Source: Pseudomonadota bacterium
GTDB taxonomy: Bacteria; Pseudomonadota; Alphaproteobacteria; Rhizobiales; Xanthobacteraceae
DNA length: 64,000 nt
Direction of reading: 5' to 3'
Assembly: GCA_018242205.1 (NCBI GenBank)
Contig: JAFECJ010000007.1
Location: 1-64,000, forward strand
In this document: positions 1 through 8,849 of the stretch, in pieces
How positions within the stretch are numbered: position 1 is the first letter of the stretch
How the letters are laid out: each line of letters opens with the position of its first letter
The notes under the pieces: model-generated
The model's input: the letters and a program-made list of their open reading frames with translations, nothing else
Told to the model about the DNA's origin: nothing
Databases searched by the model: none
Program-made: the position numbers and the translations under genes

Positions 1-1
1 C

Positions 2-1081
2 GCCACCGGTCTGACCGACTGGACCAACGTGACCGCGGGAACGACCGTGAACGCGCGCTCGACTGCAGACAGCATCAACCTCGGCACTGTCACCAGCGGC
101 GGCACGCAGACGATTCATGCCGACCAGAACGTCGCTTTCACCCGGCTTACCACGACCGGCATTCCCGGCGATCTTGGTGACATTGTTGTCACCGCCGATC
201 ACGGCTCGATCAATGGCAGCTCGGCAAGCGCGAATGGCGATGCCTCGTTCGTCAGCGGGCAGTCGATCGACGTAGCCGATTTGCGCGCCGGCTCCGCGAC
301 GTTGAGCACACCGCATAACCTGACGATCGGCATGCTGAGTGTCTATCGCGCTATGACGTTGGGCGCCGATGTCGTCAATGTTACGGCCCAGCAACTGCCG
401 TCGGTGCCGCCGGTGCCGTTGCACGTCGTCATCACCGGATATCGCGGCGGTGTCGCCACGCGCGCCAACCTCACCATCGATCCACCGCAAGTCATCATCG
501 ACCAATTCAGCGTTGCCGATTCGACGGTCACAGTGGATTCGCCGTCGCTAACCGTCGTCGCCGGGTATGTGCCGGGCCAGATGCTGCTGAACACGCCGGC
601 CGGCCAGATCCTGCTCAACAACCGCGGCCCAGGACCGGTCGGCGGCAACAACCTGCAACTCTACCAGCCGGGCGGCGTATTCACGATGCAGCAGATCGGC
701 AGCGCCAATTTCAGCAATACCCAAGTCGTTTACTACGACACGACGATCTCCTCGACGATCATCAACTATGTCGGCGGTGATTTCACCGGCTCCAGCTTCG
801 TCCGCAATGCGCCGCAGGATATGCGCAATGGCGACCTGAGCGGTCTGGAGGGGCTGGAGAAGTCCGCGTTGCTGGCACTCTATCTGCGCGGCGTGGCCGA
901 GGGCCGCATTGGCCAAGGTCCGATCGAAGTCATTGGTGCCGGCCCGGCCGTTAACATCGAAGGGCTGTTGCCGGCCGGCCACAACCGCAAGCCGCGTAAG
1001 GGTTACCGGACAAATCTCCGCAGTTCGTCGGTGGAAAACCACGGGCTCGTTAGCTTTGCGTCCGCAGCCTATGGTAGGTAA
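2..1081 (+). CDS. C-terminal part of a large secreted exoprotein (TpsA-like), 5' end outside window
   Basis: The reading frame is open through the left edge, so this is the tail (about 359 codons) of a longer gene. The translation is rich in Thr, Ser, Gly, Asn and Val with short repeating strand-like stretches (for example the SGGTQTIHADQNVAFTRL region), the texture of a beta-helical filamentous-haemagglutinin-type exoprotein. There is no catalytic motif and almost no Cys. The last 70 residues turn basic (HNRKPRKGYR). A TpsB transporter begins 61 bp downstream on the same strand, the usual arrangement of a two-partner secretion pair, so I infer this is the secreted TpsA partner. The N-terminal TPS domain that would prove it lies outside the window. 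Adhesin, haemagglutinin or toxin roles cannot be separated from this end alone. Confidence 0.7.
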   Translation, partial: ATGLTDWTNVTAGTTVNARSTADSINLGTVTSGGTQTIHADQNVAFTRLTTTGIPGDLGDIVVTADHGSINGSSASANGDASFVSGQSIDVADLRAGSATLSTPHNLTIGMLSVYRAMTLGADVVNVTAQQLPSVPPVPLHVVITGYRGGVATRANLTIDPPQVIIDQFSVADSTVTVDSPSLTVVAGYVPGQMLLNTPAGQILLNNRGPGPVGGNNLQLYQPGGVFTMQQIGSANFSNTQVVYYDTTISSTIINYVGGDFTGSSFVRNAPQDMRNGDLSGLEGLEKSALLALYLRGVAEGRIGQGPIEVIGAGPAVNIEGLLPAGHNRKPRKGYRTNLRSSSVENHGLVSFASAAYGR

Positions 1082-1142
1082 CCCGTTATATTTCCGGCGC
1101 TTTCGGGCAGGGCGACCGGTTGGACTTCACGACGGGTCATCC

Positions 1143-2783
1143 ATGTGGCGTGCGGCGGTCAGTATTGGCTTGATGGCGGCGTCGCTGATTGCCGGCCCGG
1201 TCCGCGCGCAGGTGTCGCCACAGGTCAATCCTGGGGTGATCAATCAGGACATCGAACGTCAGCGGCAGCGGCTTGAACAGCAGCAGCAGGCGCCGAAACA
1301 GCAGGGGCCGTCCGTCGTCGGCCCGGGCCGGGCGCCGGCCGTTCTGGTGCCCGGCGGCGGGCAGACTTTCCTCCTGCGCAAGGTCGTGTTCGATAGCTCG
1401 AAATTCATCACGTCCGAGGAGCTCAACGCCGTTGCCGCGAAATATGTTGGCCGCCGCGTCGATATTGCCGCACTGCAACACCTGGTCGCCGACATTAACG
1501 CGATCTACGCCGCCCGGGGCATCGTTACCGCGATTGCGACGCTGCCGCCGCAGACCGCGGATAAGGGCGTCGTCAGGATCAAATTGACCGAGGGCCGGCT
1601 GCAGAAGTCGTCGATCGTCGGCAATCACACCACCCGGGAAGGTTTCATTCGCGGTGCCGTCGATCCGCCGAAGGGCGAGGTGCTCGACGTGCCGCAGCTC
1701 ACCCGTGACGTGGTGCGCTTCAACCGTACCAACGAGGTGCAACTGCGCGCGCTGTTGCAGCCGGGCACTGATTTCGGCCTGACCGATCTGCAGATCGCGG
1801 TCACCGAGCCTCCGGTCAACACATTGCAGTTCTTCTTCGACAACCAGGGCGTCCAGACCACCGGTCGCAACGAAGGCGGCATCTATTATAAGCGCTACGG
1901 CCTGCTCGGGATCGACGACCGGCTGACCTTCTACGGCGTTAAGGCGAAGGGCAACCTCAACGGCAACGTCGCCTTCAACATGCCGTTCAACCCCTGGGGC
2001 GGCCGTATCGGCGTAAGCTACACGCAGGGCCGCATCAAGATCGTCAACGGCCAGTACCAGACGCTCGATGTCACTGGCACGTCGAACCAGGCCGCAGTCA
2101 ACCTGGCGCAGCCGGTATGGGTCAATGACGTCTGGATGCTGCAGGCGACCGGCGCCTATGCCTACGGCAATTCGGAGAGTGATTTCTCCGCCGTCGCCGT
2201 GTCGAACGACCGCTATACCAAAGGGACGGGCGGGTTGTCGTTGTCTGCGCTGGCGGCGGCTTACAGCCTGACGGTGTCGCCGAGTTTCAACGCAATCAAC
2301 TGGCACGACAAGATTCTCGGGGGCGAGCGCAGCTTCAACACCTTTACCGGGTCGGCCAACGGCACGCTGCAGCTGCCGGCGCAGTTCAGCGCCGTGCTGC
2401 TTGGCAGCTGGCAGTACACCTGGGAGAAGCTGTTGCCCGGTGACCAATTGTTCTCGGTCGGCGGGCCGACGACGGTGCGCGGCTATCCGACCAATGCCGC
2501 GTCGGGCGACAGCGGTTACTACTACAATCTCGAACTGCACCGGAACATGTCGGACCTGATCAAGGGCCTCGACGTTTATGCCTTCGCCGACTCCGGGGCG
2601 GTGTTTTCGACATCCCCATCGGTTACCCAGCTCGATTCCGCCGGCGTCGGCCTGTCGTGGACGCCTTACGCGCCGATCACCTTCGAGGCGAGTGTTGGCA
2701 TCCCGTGGCGCACGGTTATCGTCGGCCAGGCGCGCAGCGAGTTCTACGGCCGTGTGACCATTCGTCCTCTGCAACTGTTGTAA
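1143..2783 (+). CDS. TpsB/ShlB/FhaC-family outer-membrane transporter
   Basis: Predicted 546-aa outer-membrane pore that secretes the exoprotein encoded just upstream. The ATG at 1143 gives a clean signal peptide (MWRAAVSIGLMAASLIAGPVRAQ); the frame is open further upstream but overlaps the exoprotein gene and lacks such a leader. After the signal comes a Gln-rich linker, then POTRA-type domains at about residues 70-210 (FLLRKVVFDSSKF; the second contains KLTEGRLQKSSIVGNH). The C-terminal 330 residues are a beta-barrel alternating aromatic and polar residues. The conserved Omp85/TpsB barrel motif is present as GGPTTVRGYPTN near residue 445. The length matches the family (about 550 aa). Assignment to the superfamily is firm; the substrate is inferred from position. 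Confidence 0.9.
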   Translation: MWRAAVSIGLMAASLIAGPVRAQVSPQVNPGVINQDIERQRQRLEQQQQAPKQQGPSVVGPGRAPAVLVPGGGQTFLLRKVVFDSSKFITSEELNAVAAKYVGRRVDIAALQHLVADINAIYAARGIVTAIATLPPQTADKGVVRIKLTEGRLQKSSIVGNHTTREGFIRGAVDPPKGEVLDVPQLTRDVVRFNRTNEVQLRALLQPGTDFGLTDLQIAVTEPPVNTLQFFFDNQGVQTTGRNEGGIYYKRYGLLGIDDRLTFYGVKAKGNLNGNVAFNMPFNPWGGRIGVSYTQGRIKIVNGQYQTLDVTGTSNQAAVNLAQPVWVNDVWMLQATGAYAYGNSESDFSAVAVSNDRYTKGTGGLSLSALAAAYSLTVSPSFNAINWHDKILGGERSFNTFTGSANGTLQLPAQFSAVLLGSWQYTWEKLLPGDQLFSVGGPTTVRGYPTNAASGDSGYYYNLELHRNMSDLIKGLDVYAFADSGAVFSTSPSVTQLDSAGVGLSWTPYAPITFEASVGIPWRTVIVGQARSEFYGRVTIRPLQLL

Positions 2784-2786
2784 CCC

Positions 2787-2819
2787 GGCTCCGCGTAGCC
2801 GCTCGTGCGGCATGGAGCC
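2787..2819 (+). other. Nested intercistronic hairpin between tpsB and the next gene
   Basis: GGCTCC (2787-2792) pairs with GGAGCC (2814-2819), and inside it GCCGC (2798-2802) pairs with GCGGC (2807-2811) around a TCGT loop. No T-run follows, and the next start codon is 15 bp away, so this looks like an RNA stability or processing element rather than a terminator. Confidence 0.45.
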
Positions 2820-2833
2820 CCATGGAGAGCCTG

Positions 2834-3529
2834 ATGAAAACGACCTTTAGCATTAGCCGCTTCAAACTGGCCGGCGCGATCGTCGCGGCCGCAATCCTGA
2901 CGGCGCAAGGCCCGGCGTTCAGCCAGGCCAAGAAGGAGCAGCCGGCGCCGGCCGGCGCTTCGGGCGTCATGTCGACGGCGACGGCGTCAGTCGACGGCTT
3001 CCGTTCCGCCAAGTTCGGCATGAGCGAGGCCGAGGTGAAAGGCATCATCGCCAAGGAATTCAACCTCAAGGGCGACGCGATCCGCGAGCAGCCGAATGCG
3101 GGCGAGCGCACCAAAGCATTACTGATCAAGGTGCACGACCTTCTGCCCGGCGGCGGCACTGCCGAGGTGTCGTATATCTTCGGCTATCAGACCAAGAAGT
3201 TGATCCAGGTGTCGGTATCGTGGTCGAAGGCAATCGATGACAAGATGACCCCTGAGCAGTTGTTCTCGAATTCGAGCGTGCTGCGCTCGCACTTCCTCAG
3301 CGAAGGGTTCAAGCCTGAGAGCATTGCGACCAACATGCCGCTCAACAACGGCCTGCTCATGTTCCGCGGCAGCGATGCCAAGGATCGCACGACAATGATG
3401 ATCCTGCAGGGCACATTCAGTCAGGGCGAGAACAATCAGCGCATTCTCACGCCGACCGCCCTGATGCTGTTCTATATCGCCGACGCCAAGGCTCCTGACA
3501 TTTATCGCCTGCCGCCCGGCTCGTTCTGA
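2834..3529 (+). CDS. Exported protein of unknown function
   Basis: A 231-aa protein with a typical Sec signal peptide (KLAGAIVAAAILTAQGPAFSQA) followed by a Lys/Pro/Ala-rich linker. The ATG at 2834 is preferred to 2822 because GGAGAG lies 5 bp upstream of it. The mature part begins with DGFRSAKFGMSEAEVKGIIAKEFN, an opening seen in periplasmic proteins where a short alpha/beta domain senses or binds something. No catalytic motif is recognised. It is the third gene of the two-partner secretion locus in the same orientation, so an accessory role in exoprotein secretion or surface display is possible, but this is inference from position only. Confidence 0.75.
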   Translation: MKTTFSISRFKLAGAIVAAAILTAQGPAFSQAKKEQPAPAGASGVMSTATASVDGFRSAKFGMSEAEVKGIIAKEFNLKGDAIREQPNAGERTKALLIKVHDLLPGGGTAEVSYIFGYQTKKLIQVSVSWSKAIDDKMTPEQLFSNSSVLRSHFLSEGFKPESIATNMPLNNGLLMFRGSDAKDRTTMMILQGTFSQGENNQRILTPTALMLFYIADAKAPDIYRLPPGSF

Positions 3530-3554
3530 GCTGGCAACGTCTGCGGGTGAATTG

Positions 3555-3587
3555 CGGCCTGCCGGTGAACGTCCGGCGGGCCGTTTT
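3555..3587 (+). terminator. Rho-independent terminator ending the secretion locus
   Basis: An 11-bp stem (CGGCCTGCCGG at 3555-3565 with CCGGCGGGCCG at 3573-3583, one G-T pair) has a 7-nt loop and is followed directly by TTTT. It lies 25 bp after the stop of the exported protein and before the convergent leuD. Confidence 0.75.
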
Positions 3588-3640
3588 CTGGCGGCAGCGG
3601 GCCCGTAGTTCCGATCGTCGGGCTCGCTCCCACGAATACG

Positions 3641-4261
3641 TCAGGATCCGGGGTTCGGGCTGGCCCATGGCCGTCGTTCGCGGTCGGCCTTGCGGTAGTC
3701 TTCGATGCGGGCCCGGTAGCTCTCGGTCAGGTCGACGTCGTCCCAGCCGTTGAGCAACTGGTTCTTGCTGACCGGGTCGATCGCGAAACTATAGGTGCGG
3801 TTGCCGCAGACGATTGTCTGTTCGTCGAGATCGACGGTCACTTCGCGCGCCGGATCGGCGGCGACGGCCGCGGCCAGTTCCGCGGCATCGGCGTCCGACA
3901 CTGCGGCGGTGAGCAGGCCATTCTTCACTGAATTCTGCGCGAAGATGTCGCCGAAGGACGGCGCGACCACGCAATGAAAGCCGAAATCGTAAACCGCATA
4001 GACCGCCGCTTCGCGCGACGAGCCGCCGCCGAAATTGCGGCCGGCGATCAGGATGCGCGCGTCGCGCCAGACCGGGCGATTGAGCGGAAAGTCGGGACGC
4101 TCTTTGCCCTCGGCGTCGCGACGCAAGTCCTCGAACAGAACGGTGCCGAGGCCTTTGTCGCGCGGCCATTTGAGAAAGCGCGCCGGCAGGATGGCGTCGG
4201 TGTTGATATTGGGTTGCGGCAGCGGGCAGGCCTTGGCGGTGAGGCGGGTGAATTTTTCCAC
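3641..4261 (-). CDS. leuD: Aconitase-superfamily dehydratase small subunit (LeuD type)
   Basis: 206 aa, the usual length of isopropylmalate dehydratase small subunits. It has the N-terminal LPQPNINTDAILPARFL segment and the swivel-domain motif NFGGGSSREAAVYAVYDFG, which shapes the substrate pocket. It starts with GTG behind AAGGAGA, 11 bp after the stop of leuC, so the two subunits form one operon. The partner supplies the Fe-S cluster; together they isomerise or hydrate a malate/maleate-type acid in the cytoplasm. Leucine biosynthesis is the default reading. However, the pair sits head-to-head with a GntR-led catabolic operon that carries a lyase of the isocitrate lyase family, so a degradative dimethylmaleate/citraconate-hydratase-like role is a real alternative (see findings). 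Confidence 0.88.
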   Translation of the reverse strand: MEKFTRLTAKACPLPQPNINTDAILPARFLKWPRDKGLGTVLFEDLRRDAEGKERPDFPLNRPVWRDARILIAGRNFGGGSSREAAVYAVYDFGFHCVVAPSFGDIFAQNSVKNGLLTAAVSDADAAELAAAVAADPAREVTVDLDEQTIVCGNRTYSFAIDPVSKNQLLNGWDDVDLTESYRARIEDYRKADRERRPWASPNPGS

Positions 4262-4271
4262 TTCCGTCTCC

Positions 4272-5699
4272 TTATACCTTGCGCCCGGCGAGCAGCGGCC
4301 GCACGTCGGCGAGATGCCCGGAGACCGCGGCGGCGGCGACCATGGCCGGTGACATCAGATGGGTGCGGGCGCCACGGCCTTGCCGGCCCTTGAAGTTGCG
4401 GTTGGTCGTCGAGGCGCAGCGCTCGCCTTCCGGCACCAGATCGCCATTGATGCCGACGCACATTGAGCAGCCCGACTCGACCCATTCGAGCCCCGCATCC
4501 TTGAAGATGCGGTCGAGGCCTTCCTGTTCGGCCTGCAGCTTGACCAGCGACGAACCGGGCGAAATCATGCCCGGCACCTTGCTGGTGCGGCCGGCCAGCA
4601 CGGCGGCGGCAGCGCGCAGATCCTCGATGCGTGCGTTGGTGCAGGAGCCGATGAAGACGCGGTCGATGGCGATGTCGGTCAGCTTGGTGCCGGGCCTGAT
4701 GGCCATGTAATCGAGCGCGTCGCGAATATAGCTGGCCCGCGCTGCGTCGGCTTCCCGCGTCGGATCGGGCACGATGCCGTCGATCGGCAGTGCGTCGTCG
4801 GGCGTGGTGCCCCAGGTCACGACCGGCGCAATAGTGCTGGCATCGAGCCTGACTTCGCGGTCGAATTCGGCGTCCGTGTCGGAGGGCAGCTTCGACCAGT
4901 CTTCGACGGCGCGGTCGAAATCGGCGCCCGTCGGCGCATAGGGGCGGCCCTTGAGATAGGCGAAGGTCGTGGCATCGGGCGCGACCATGCCGCAGCGGCC
5001 GCCCGCTTCGATCGAGAGATTGCACAAGGTCAGCCGGCCTTCCATCGATAGCGCGCGAATGGCGCTGCCGGCATATTCGATGGCGTGGCCCTGCGCGCCA
5101 TCGGCGTGAATACGGGCAATGATGGCGAGCGCGATGTCCTTGGCGGCGATGCCGGCGATGGCCCGTCCGTCGACCGTGATGCGCATGCGCTTCGGTTTCT
5201 TCTGCCACAAGGTCTGCGTCATCAATACATGCGCGACCTCGGATGCGCCGATGCCGAAGGCGTAAGTGCCGAACGCGCCATGGGTTGACGTGTGGCTGTC
5301 GCCGCAGACAACGAGCAGGCCTGGCAGCGTCAAGCCTTGTTCGGGGCCGACAACATGAACAATGCCCTGGCGCGGATCGCGCAGGCCGAACAATGTGACG
5401 CCGTTGTCGGCGGTATTGCGCTCCAGATTGCGCACCATCTCGGCGATTTCGGGATTGGCGATCGGCTTGTCGCGGTCATGCGTCGGCACGTAATGGTCCG
5501 CGACGCCAAAGGTCAGGCTCGGTTCGGCGACCTTGCTGCCGCGCGCCTTCATCTGGCTGAAGCCGTGAAACGATCCCTCATGAACGAAGTGGCGATCGAC
5601 GAAGAGCAGGGCAGAGCCATCCTCGCGCCGCGTGATCTCGTGCATCGACCACAGCTTGTCGAACAAGGTGAGGGGCGGTTGCCTCATGGCGTGCGTCAT
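4272..5699 (-). CDS. leuC: Aconitase-superfamily dehydratase large subunit (LeuC type)
   Basis: About 475 aa. The 4Fe-4S ligands are visible: Cys in GSCTNARIEDLR and the CxxC of ESGCSMCVGINGD. Other family motifs are GDSHTSTHGAFGTYAFGIG and FIGSCTNAR, so the enzyme should be active. The start is uncertain: ATG 5699 (MTHAMRQ) or ATG 5687 (MRQPPLTLFDKLW), the latter closer to the family N-terminus. Neither has a strong Shine-Dalgarno site. leuD follows after 10 bp. It is transcribed divergently from a GntR regulator across a 112-bp gap, which suggests shared control. Known relatives include isopropylmalate isomerase and the dimethylmaleate hydratase of nicotinate fermenters; sequence alone does not decide which. 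Confidence 0.9.
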   Translation of the reverse strand: MTHAMRQPPLTLFDKLWSMHEITRREDGSALLFVDRHFVHEGSFHGFSQMKARGSKVAEPSLTFGVADHYVPTHDRDKPIANPEIAEMVRNLERNTADNGVTLFGLRDPRQGIVHVVGPEQGLTLPGLLVVCGDSHTSTHGAFGTYAFGIGASEVAHVLMTQTLWQKKPKRMRITVDGRAIAGIAAKDIALAIIARIHADGAQGHAIEYAGSAIRALSMEGRLTLCNLSIEAGGRCGMVAPDATTFAYLKGRPYAPTGADFDRAVEDWSKLPSDTDAEFDREVRLDASTIAPVVTWGTTPDDALPIDGIVPDPTREADAARASYIRDALDYMAIRPGTKLTDIAIDRVFIGSCTNARIEDLRAAAAVLAGRTSKVPGMISPGSSLVKLQAEQEGLDRIFKDAGLEWVESGCSMCVGINGDLVPEGERCASTTNRNFKGRQGRGARTHLMSPAMVAAAAVSGHLADVRPLLAGRKV

Positions 5700-5749
5700 C
5701 GTGCTCACTATTGGGGCAAAGCCTGGGCTTGCCGGACGCCTCGGATAAT

Positions 5750-5765
5750 GTATGCTAAAAAATAC
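5750..5765. promoter_or_regulatory. Candidate operator in the leuC/gntR divergent region
   Basis: GTAT (5750-5753) and ATAC (5762-5765) form a short inverted repeat around an AT-rich core, inside the only AT-rich stretch of the 112-bp divergent gap. HutC-type GntR regulators often bind GT-TA-AC type palindromes, so this is the likeliest site for the adjacent regulator. The support is spacing and base composition only. Confidence 0.3.
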
Positions 5766-5811
5766 CAAGTAAAGGCCCCGGCCCGGGCCGCCTGTTGAGG
5801 AGCAGCGGACA

Positions 5812-6663
5812 TTGCGCGACTGGCTCGGCGAAGCGAAGGCGAAGCAGGTCTATCTGGTGCTGCGCGACCGCATCCTGAGCGGCGCCGTCGGCTTCGGCGC
5901 CAAGCTCGCGACCGAGAATGAGCTGGCCCTTCAATACGGCGTGTCCCGCGTAACGGTGCGGCGTGCGCTCGGCGAACTGGCCCGCGAGCGGTTGATCGAG
6001 CGTCGCCGCAGCGCCGGTACCCGCGTGATCTATCGGCCGTCGCCGGCACCGATGACGGCGGATATTTCCGGCGTGCTCGCCAACCTGGCCGAGATGGGCC
6101 GGCGCACCGCGGTCAAGCTGTTGTCGTTCAATTACGTGCCGGCGGAAGGCGCGGTGGCGGAGGCGCTTGGCGTCCCGGCTAACCAATTGCTGCAACGCTC
6201 CGTGCGTGTGCGTTCGGTCGACGGTCTGCCGTTCTCTTACTTGACGACATATGTGCCGGAGAGCGTGTCGGTGACCTTTTCCGAGCAGGAACTGGCGACG
6301 CGGCCGTTGCTCGACCTGATCGAGCGCGCCGGCGTCAAGGTCGGTCAGGCGCGCCAGCGTATCAGCGCCGTTCTGGCTGGGCCCGAGGTCGCGGCCGCGC
6401 TCGATCTCCATAGCGGTTCGCCGCTGATCGAACTGGTGCGCGTGGTCTATGACCGGCAAGGGCGCGGGGTCGAACATCTGCACGCGCTGTACCGACCCGA
6501 TCGCTATGCGTTCGAGATCGATCTGGTGCGGTCGGACGCCGCCGAAGCGGCCTGGTCGCCAGTGATGCGCCAAGACGGCGGCCGCAACGATAAAGACAAG
6601 ATAGCGGCGCCGAAGTCGCCACGCACGAAAGCCAAACCGGCCGGGCTCCGGCCTCCGCGTTAG
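5812..6663 (+). CDS. GntR-family (HutC subfamily) transcriptional regulator
   Basis: 283 aa. It starts at TTG 5812, nine bases after GAGGAG. The N-terminal winged helix-turn-helix is clear (VYLVLRDRILSG...LATENELALQYGVSRVTVRRAL, residues 14-60), followed by ERRRSAGTRVIYRP. The C-terminal half is a UTRA ligand-binding domain with the typical ending of an effector pocket (SPLIELVRVVYDRQGRGVEHLHALYRPDRYAFEIDL). It lies between leuC (divergent) and the substrate-binding protein gene 20 bp downstream. It probably represses both the importer/catabolic operon and leuCD until the imported compound or an intermediate binds. Confidence 0.9.
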   Translation: MRDWLGEAKAKQVYLVLRDRILSGAVGFGAKLATENELALQYGVSRVTVRRALGELARERLIERRRSAGTRVIYRPSPAPMTADISGVLANLAEMGRRTAVKLLSFNYVPAEGAVAEALGVPANQLLQRSVRVRSVDGLPFSYLTTYVPESVSVTFSEQELATRPLLDLIERAGVKVGQARQRISAVLAGPEVAAALDLHSGSPLIELVRVVYDRQGRGVEHLHALYRPDRYAFEIDLVRSDAAEAAWSPVMRQDGGRNDKDKIAAPKSPRTKAKPAGLRPPR

Positions 6664-6683
6664 ACCAGAAGGGGAGAGAGACC

Positions 6684-7916
6684 ATGTCAAACAAGAAGCT
6701 GCCGCTCAATCGCCGTCAATTTATCGCCTCGACGGCACTCGGCGCCGCCGCGGCGGCGACCGGTACGATCGCGATGCCGTCGGTGCTGCGCGCCGCCGGC
6801 ACGCCGGTGAAGATCGGCGTGCTGCAGCCGGTCACCGGGGCGCTCTCTTACTCGGGCACGCAGGGCCAGCTCGGCGCCATGCTGGCGATCGAAGAGATTA
6901 ACGCTGCCGGTGGCATCAAGTCGCTGAGTGGCGCCCACCTAGACCCGATGACCGGCGACGCGCAATCGACCCCGGCCGGCGGCACCGCCGAAGTGGAGAA
7001 GATGAACGCGGCCGGCGTGTCCTGCATCGTCGGCGGCTACGCCTCGGGCATTTGCCTCGCCACGACGCAGGCCGCGGCGCGCTACGATCTGCCGTATGTC
7101 GTCGACGTCGGCGTTGCCGACAACATCGTGACGCGCGGTCTCAAGAACACCTTCCGCTTCGGCCCGGGCTTTGGCGTCATCGCCAATACCGCGCTGGAGA
7201 ACCTGGTGGCGATCAACAACAATGCCGGCAAGCCGGCCAAGACCGTGATGATCATCCACGAAGACTCGCTCTTCGGCTCCGGCCTCGCCAAGCTGCTGAA
7301 CGCCAAACTGCCGGCGCAGGGTTTCCAGGTGCTCGAGACCATCGCGCATCCGACGCCGACCCGCGACTTCAACACCATCGTGCTCAAGATCAAGGCGCAG
7401 AACCCGGATCTCGTTATTCCGGCGAACTACTACAATGAATACGTCCTGCTGGCGCGCACCATGCAGCAGCAGCACGTCAAGCCAAAGGGCATCTACTCGG
7501 TGCTCGGCGGCGCGGCCTCGTCCTACAAGTTCGTCAAGGAATTCCCGGACGCGGCCAAGGGCATCATGGATTGCAATCACTGGTTCAATCCGCTGAGCGA
7601 CAAGGCGCAAGCCCTGAAGAAAAAGGTCGAGGCCAAGGGCCAGTTCTTCACCTACGAGGTCTATCTCAACTACAGCGCCGTTGGTCTCGTCGCCGATGCG
7701 CTGGAGCGGGCGGCGTCTGCGGACCGCGCGAAACTGACCGAGGCGCTGGCGTCCTCGACCTGGAGCGGTCACATCATGCCTTACGGCCCGACCAAGTTCG
7801 TCAACGGCCAGAACCAGGGTGCCGCGCCTTGTAACACCCAGGTGCAGGGCAACGACATCAAGGTGATCATGCCGGCCAAGTTCGCCGACGCCAAGCCGAT
7901 CTTCCCGCTGACCTGA
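6684..7916 (+). CDS. Liv-type ABC transporter substrate-binding protein
   Basis: 410 aa periplasmic binding protein of the branched-chain amino acid/amide type (Peripla_BP_6). The N-terminus carries a Tat-like signal (NRRQFIASTALGAAAAATG) and an Ala-rich cleavage region. The mature protein opens with VKIGVLQPVTGALSYSGTQGQLGAMLAIEEIN, the family hallmark. A strong GGGGAGAGAG site precedes the ATG. It is the first structural gene after the regulator and is followed by the two permeases and two ATPases, so it defines what the operon imports. Members of this family bind amino acids, amides, urea, aromatic acids or dicarboxylates; the ligand cannot be read from sequence. Confidence 0.92.
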   Translation: MSNKKLPLNRRQFIASTALGAAAAATGTIAMPSVLRAAGTPVKIGVLQPVTGALSYSGTQGQLGAMLAIEEINAAGGIKSLSGAHLDPMTGDAQSTPAGGTAEVEKMNAAGVSCIVGGYASGICLATTQAAARYDLPYVVDVGVADNIVTRGLKNTFRFGPGFGVIANTALENLVAINNNAGKPAKTVMIIHEDSLFGSGLAKLLNAKLPAQGFQVLETIAHPTPTRDFNTIVLKIKAQNPDLVIPANYYNEYVLLARTMQQQHVKPKGIYSVLGGAASSYKFVKEFPDAAKGIMDCNHWFNPLSDKAQALKKKVEAKGQFFTYEVYLNYSAVGLVADALERAASADRAKLTEALASSTWSGHIMPYGPTKFVNGQNQGAAPCNTQVQGNDIKVIMPAKFADAKPIFPLT

Positions 7917-7930
7917 TCCTGGAGAGAGCG

Positions 7931-7956
7931 CGGGCGGCTCGCATCCGAGCCGCCCG
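7931..7956 (+). other. Perfect intercistronic hairpin after the binding-protein gene
   Basis: An exact 11-bp inverted repeat CGGGCGGCTCG / CGAGCCGCCCG has a 4-nt loop and no T-run. It lies between the binding-protein stop and the permease start. Such hairpins typically protect the 3' end of the binding-protein message so that this protein is made in excess over the membrane subunits. Confidence 0.65.
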
Positions 7957-7976
7957 CGATCGCGTAGCGTTTAAAC

Positions 7977-8849
7977 GTGCTGTCACCTGTCATACTCATT
8001 CCGGCGCTGCTCAACGGTCTTTTGACCGGGGCGGTCTATGCGCTTGTCGCGCTCGGATTGACGCTGATCTACGGCGTTCTGCACATCATCAACTTCGCGC
8101 ATGGCGCGCTGCTCACCGCGGCGATGTTCGCGGCTTATTTTGCCTTTACGGTGCTCGGTATCGATCCGTATCTTGCGGTCTTCATCATCTCGCCCTTGTT
8201 CTTCGCGATCGGCTACGCGCTGCAACGTTTCGTCATCGGCCCGGCCTCACACGGCGAAGACCGCAACATGCTCTTGGTGACGCTGGGTCTTTCGGTCGTC
8301 ATCGAGAATGCGCTGCTGTTCGGCTTTCGCGCCGACACCCGCACCATCGACGTGCCTTACGCGTTTTCGACCATCGATCTCGGATTCACCTATCTCGCGG
8401 TGCCACGGCTGGTCGGTTTCGTCGCGGTGTTCGTCGTCGCCCTGGCGCTCTGGCTGATCATGAGCCTGACCGATATCGGCCGCGCCATCCGCGCCGTCGC
8501 CAAGGAAAAATTCGGCGCGCAACTGGCTGGCATCGATGTCGCCCACGTCTATGCCGTGACCTTCGGCCTCGGCACCGCGTGCGTCGCCATCGCCGCCTGC
8601 CTGCTGATGCCGACCTATTACGTAAATCCGAGCGCCGGCAACGCCTTCGTGCTGGTCGCGTTCACCATCGTCGTGCTCGGCGGCATGGGCTCGGTGCCCG
8701 GCGCCGTGCTCGGCGGGCTGGTAATTGGCGTGGTGGAGAGCCTGTCCAGCCTGTTTCTCGGCGACTCGCTCGGCCAGGTCGGCATCTTCCTGATCTTCAT
8801 CGCCGTGTTGCTGGTGCGCCCGCAGGGCCTGTTCGGAGCGAAGGCATGA
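7977..8849 (+). CDS. livH: Branched-chain amino acid-type ABC permease (LivH family)
   Basis: 290 aa with about eight hydrophobic segments. Family motifs include LNGLLTGAVYALVALGLTLIYG and INFAHGALLTAAMFAAY near the N-terminus and GGMGSVPGAVLGGLVIGVVE near the C-terminus. It starts with GTG 7977. Its stop overlaps the start of the second permease (ATGA), so translation is coupled. It forms the inner-membrane channel with LivM. Confidence 0.93.
   Translation: MLSPVILIPALLNGLLTGAVYALVALGLTLIYGVLHIINFAHGALLTAAMFAAYFAFTVLGIDPYLAVFIISPLFFAIGYALQRFVIGPASHGEDRNMLLVTLGLSVVIENALLFGFRADTRTIDVPYAFSTIDLGFTYLAVPRLVGFVAVFVVALALWLIMSLTDIGRAIRAVAKEKFGAQLAGIDVAHVYAVTFGLGTACVAIAACLLMPTYYVNPSAGNAFVLVAFTIVVLGGMGSVPGAVLGGLVIGVVESLSSLFLGDSLGQVGIFLIFIAVLLVRPQGLFGAKA

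Noticed and set aside
1137..2813. A long minus-strand frame opposite the TpsB gene
   Set aside because: TpsB has a signal peptide, POTRA region and VRGY motif; the opposite frame is compositionally an antisense shadow.
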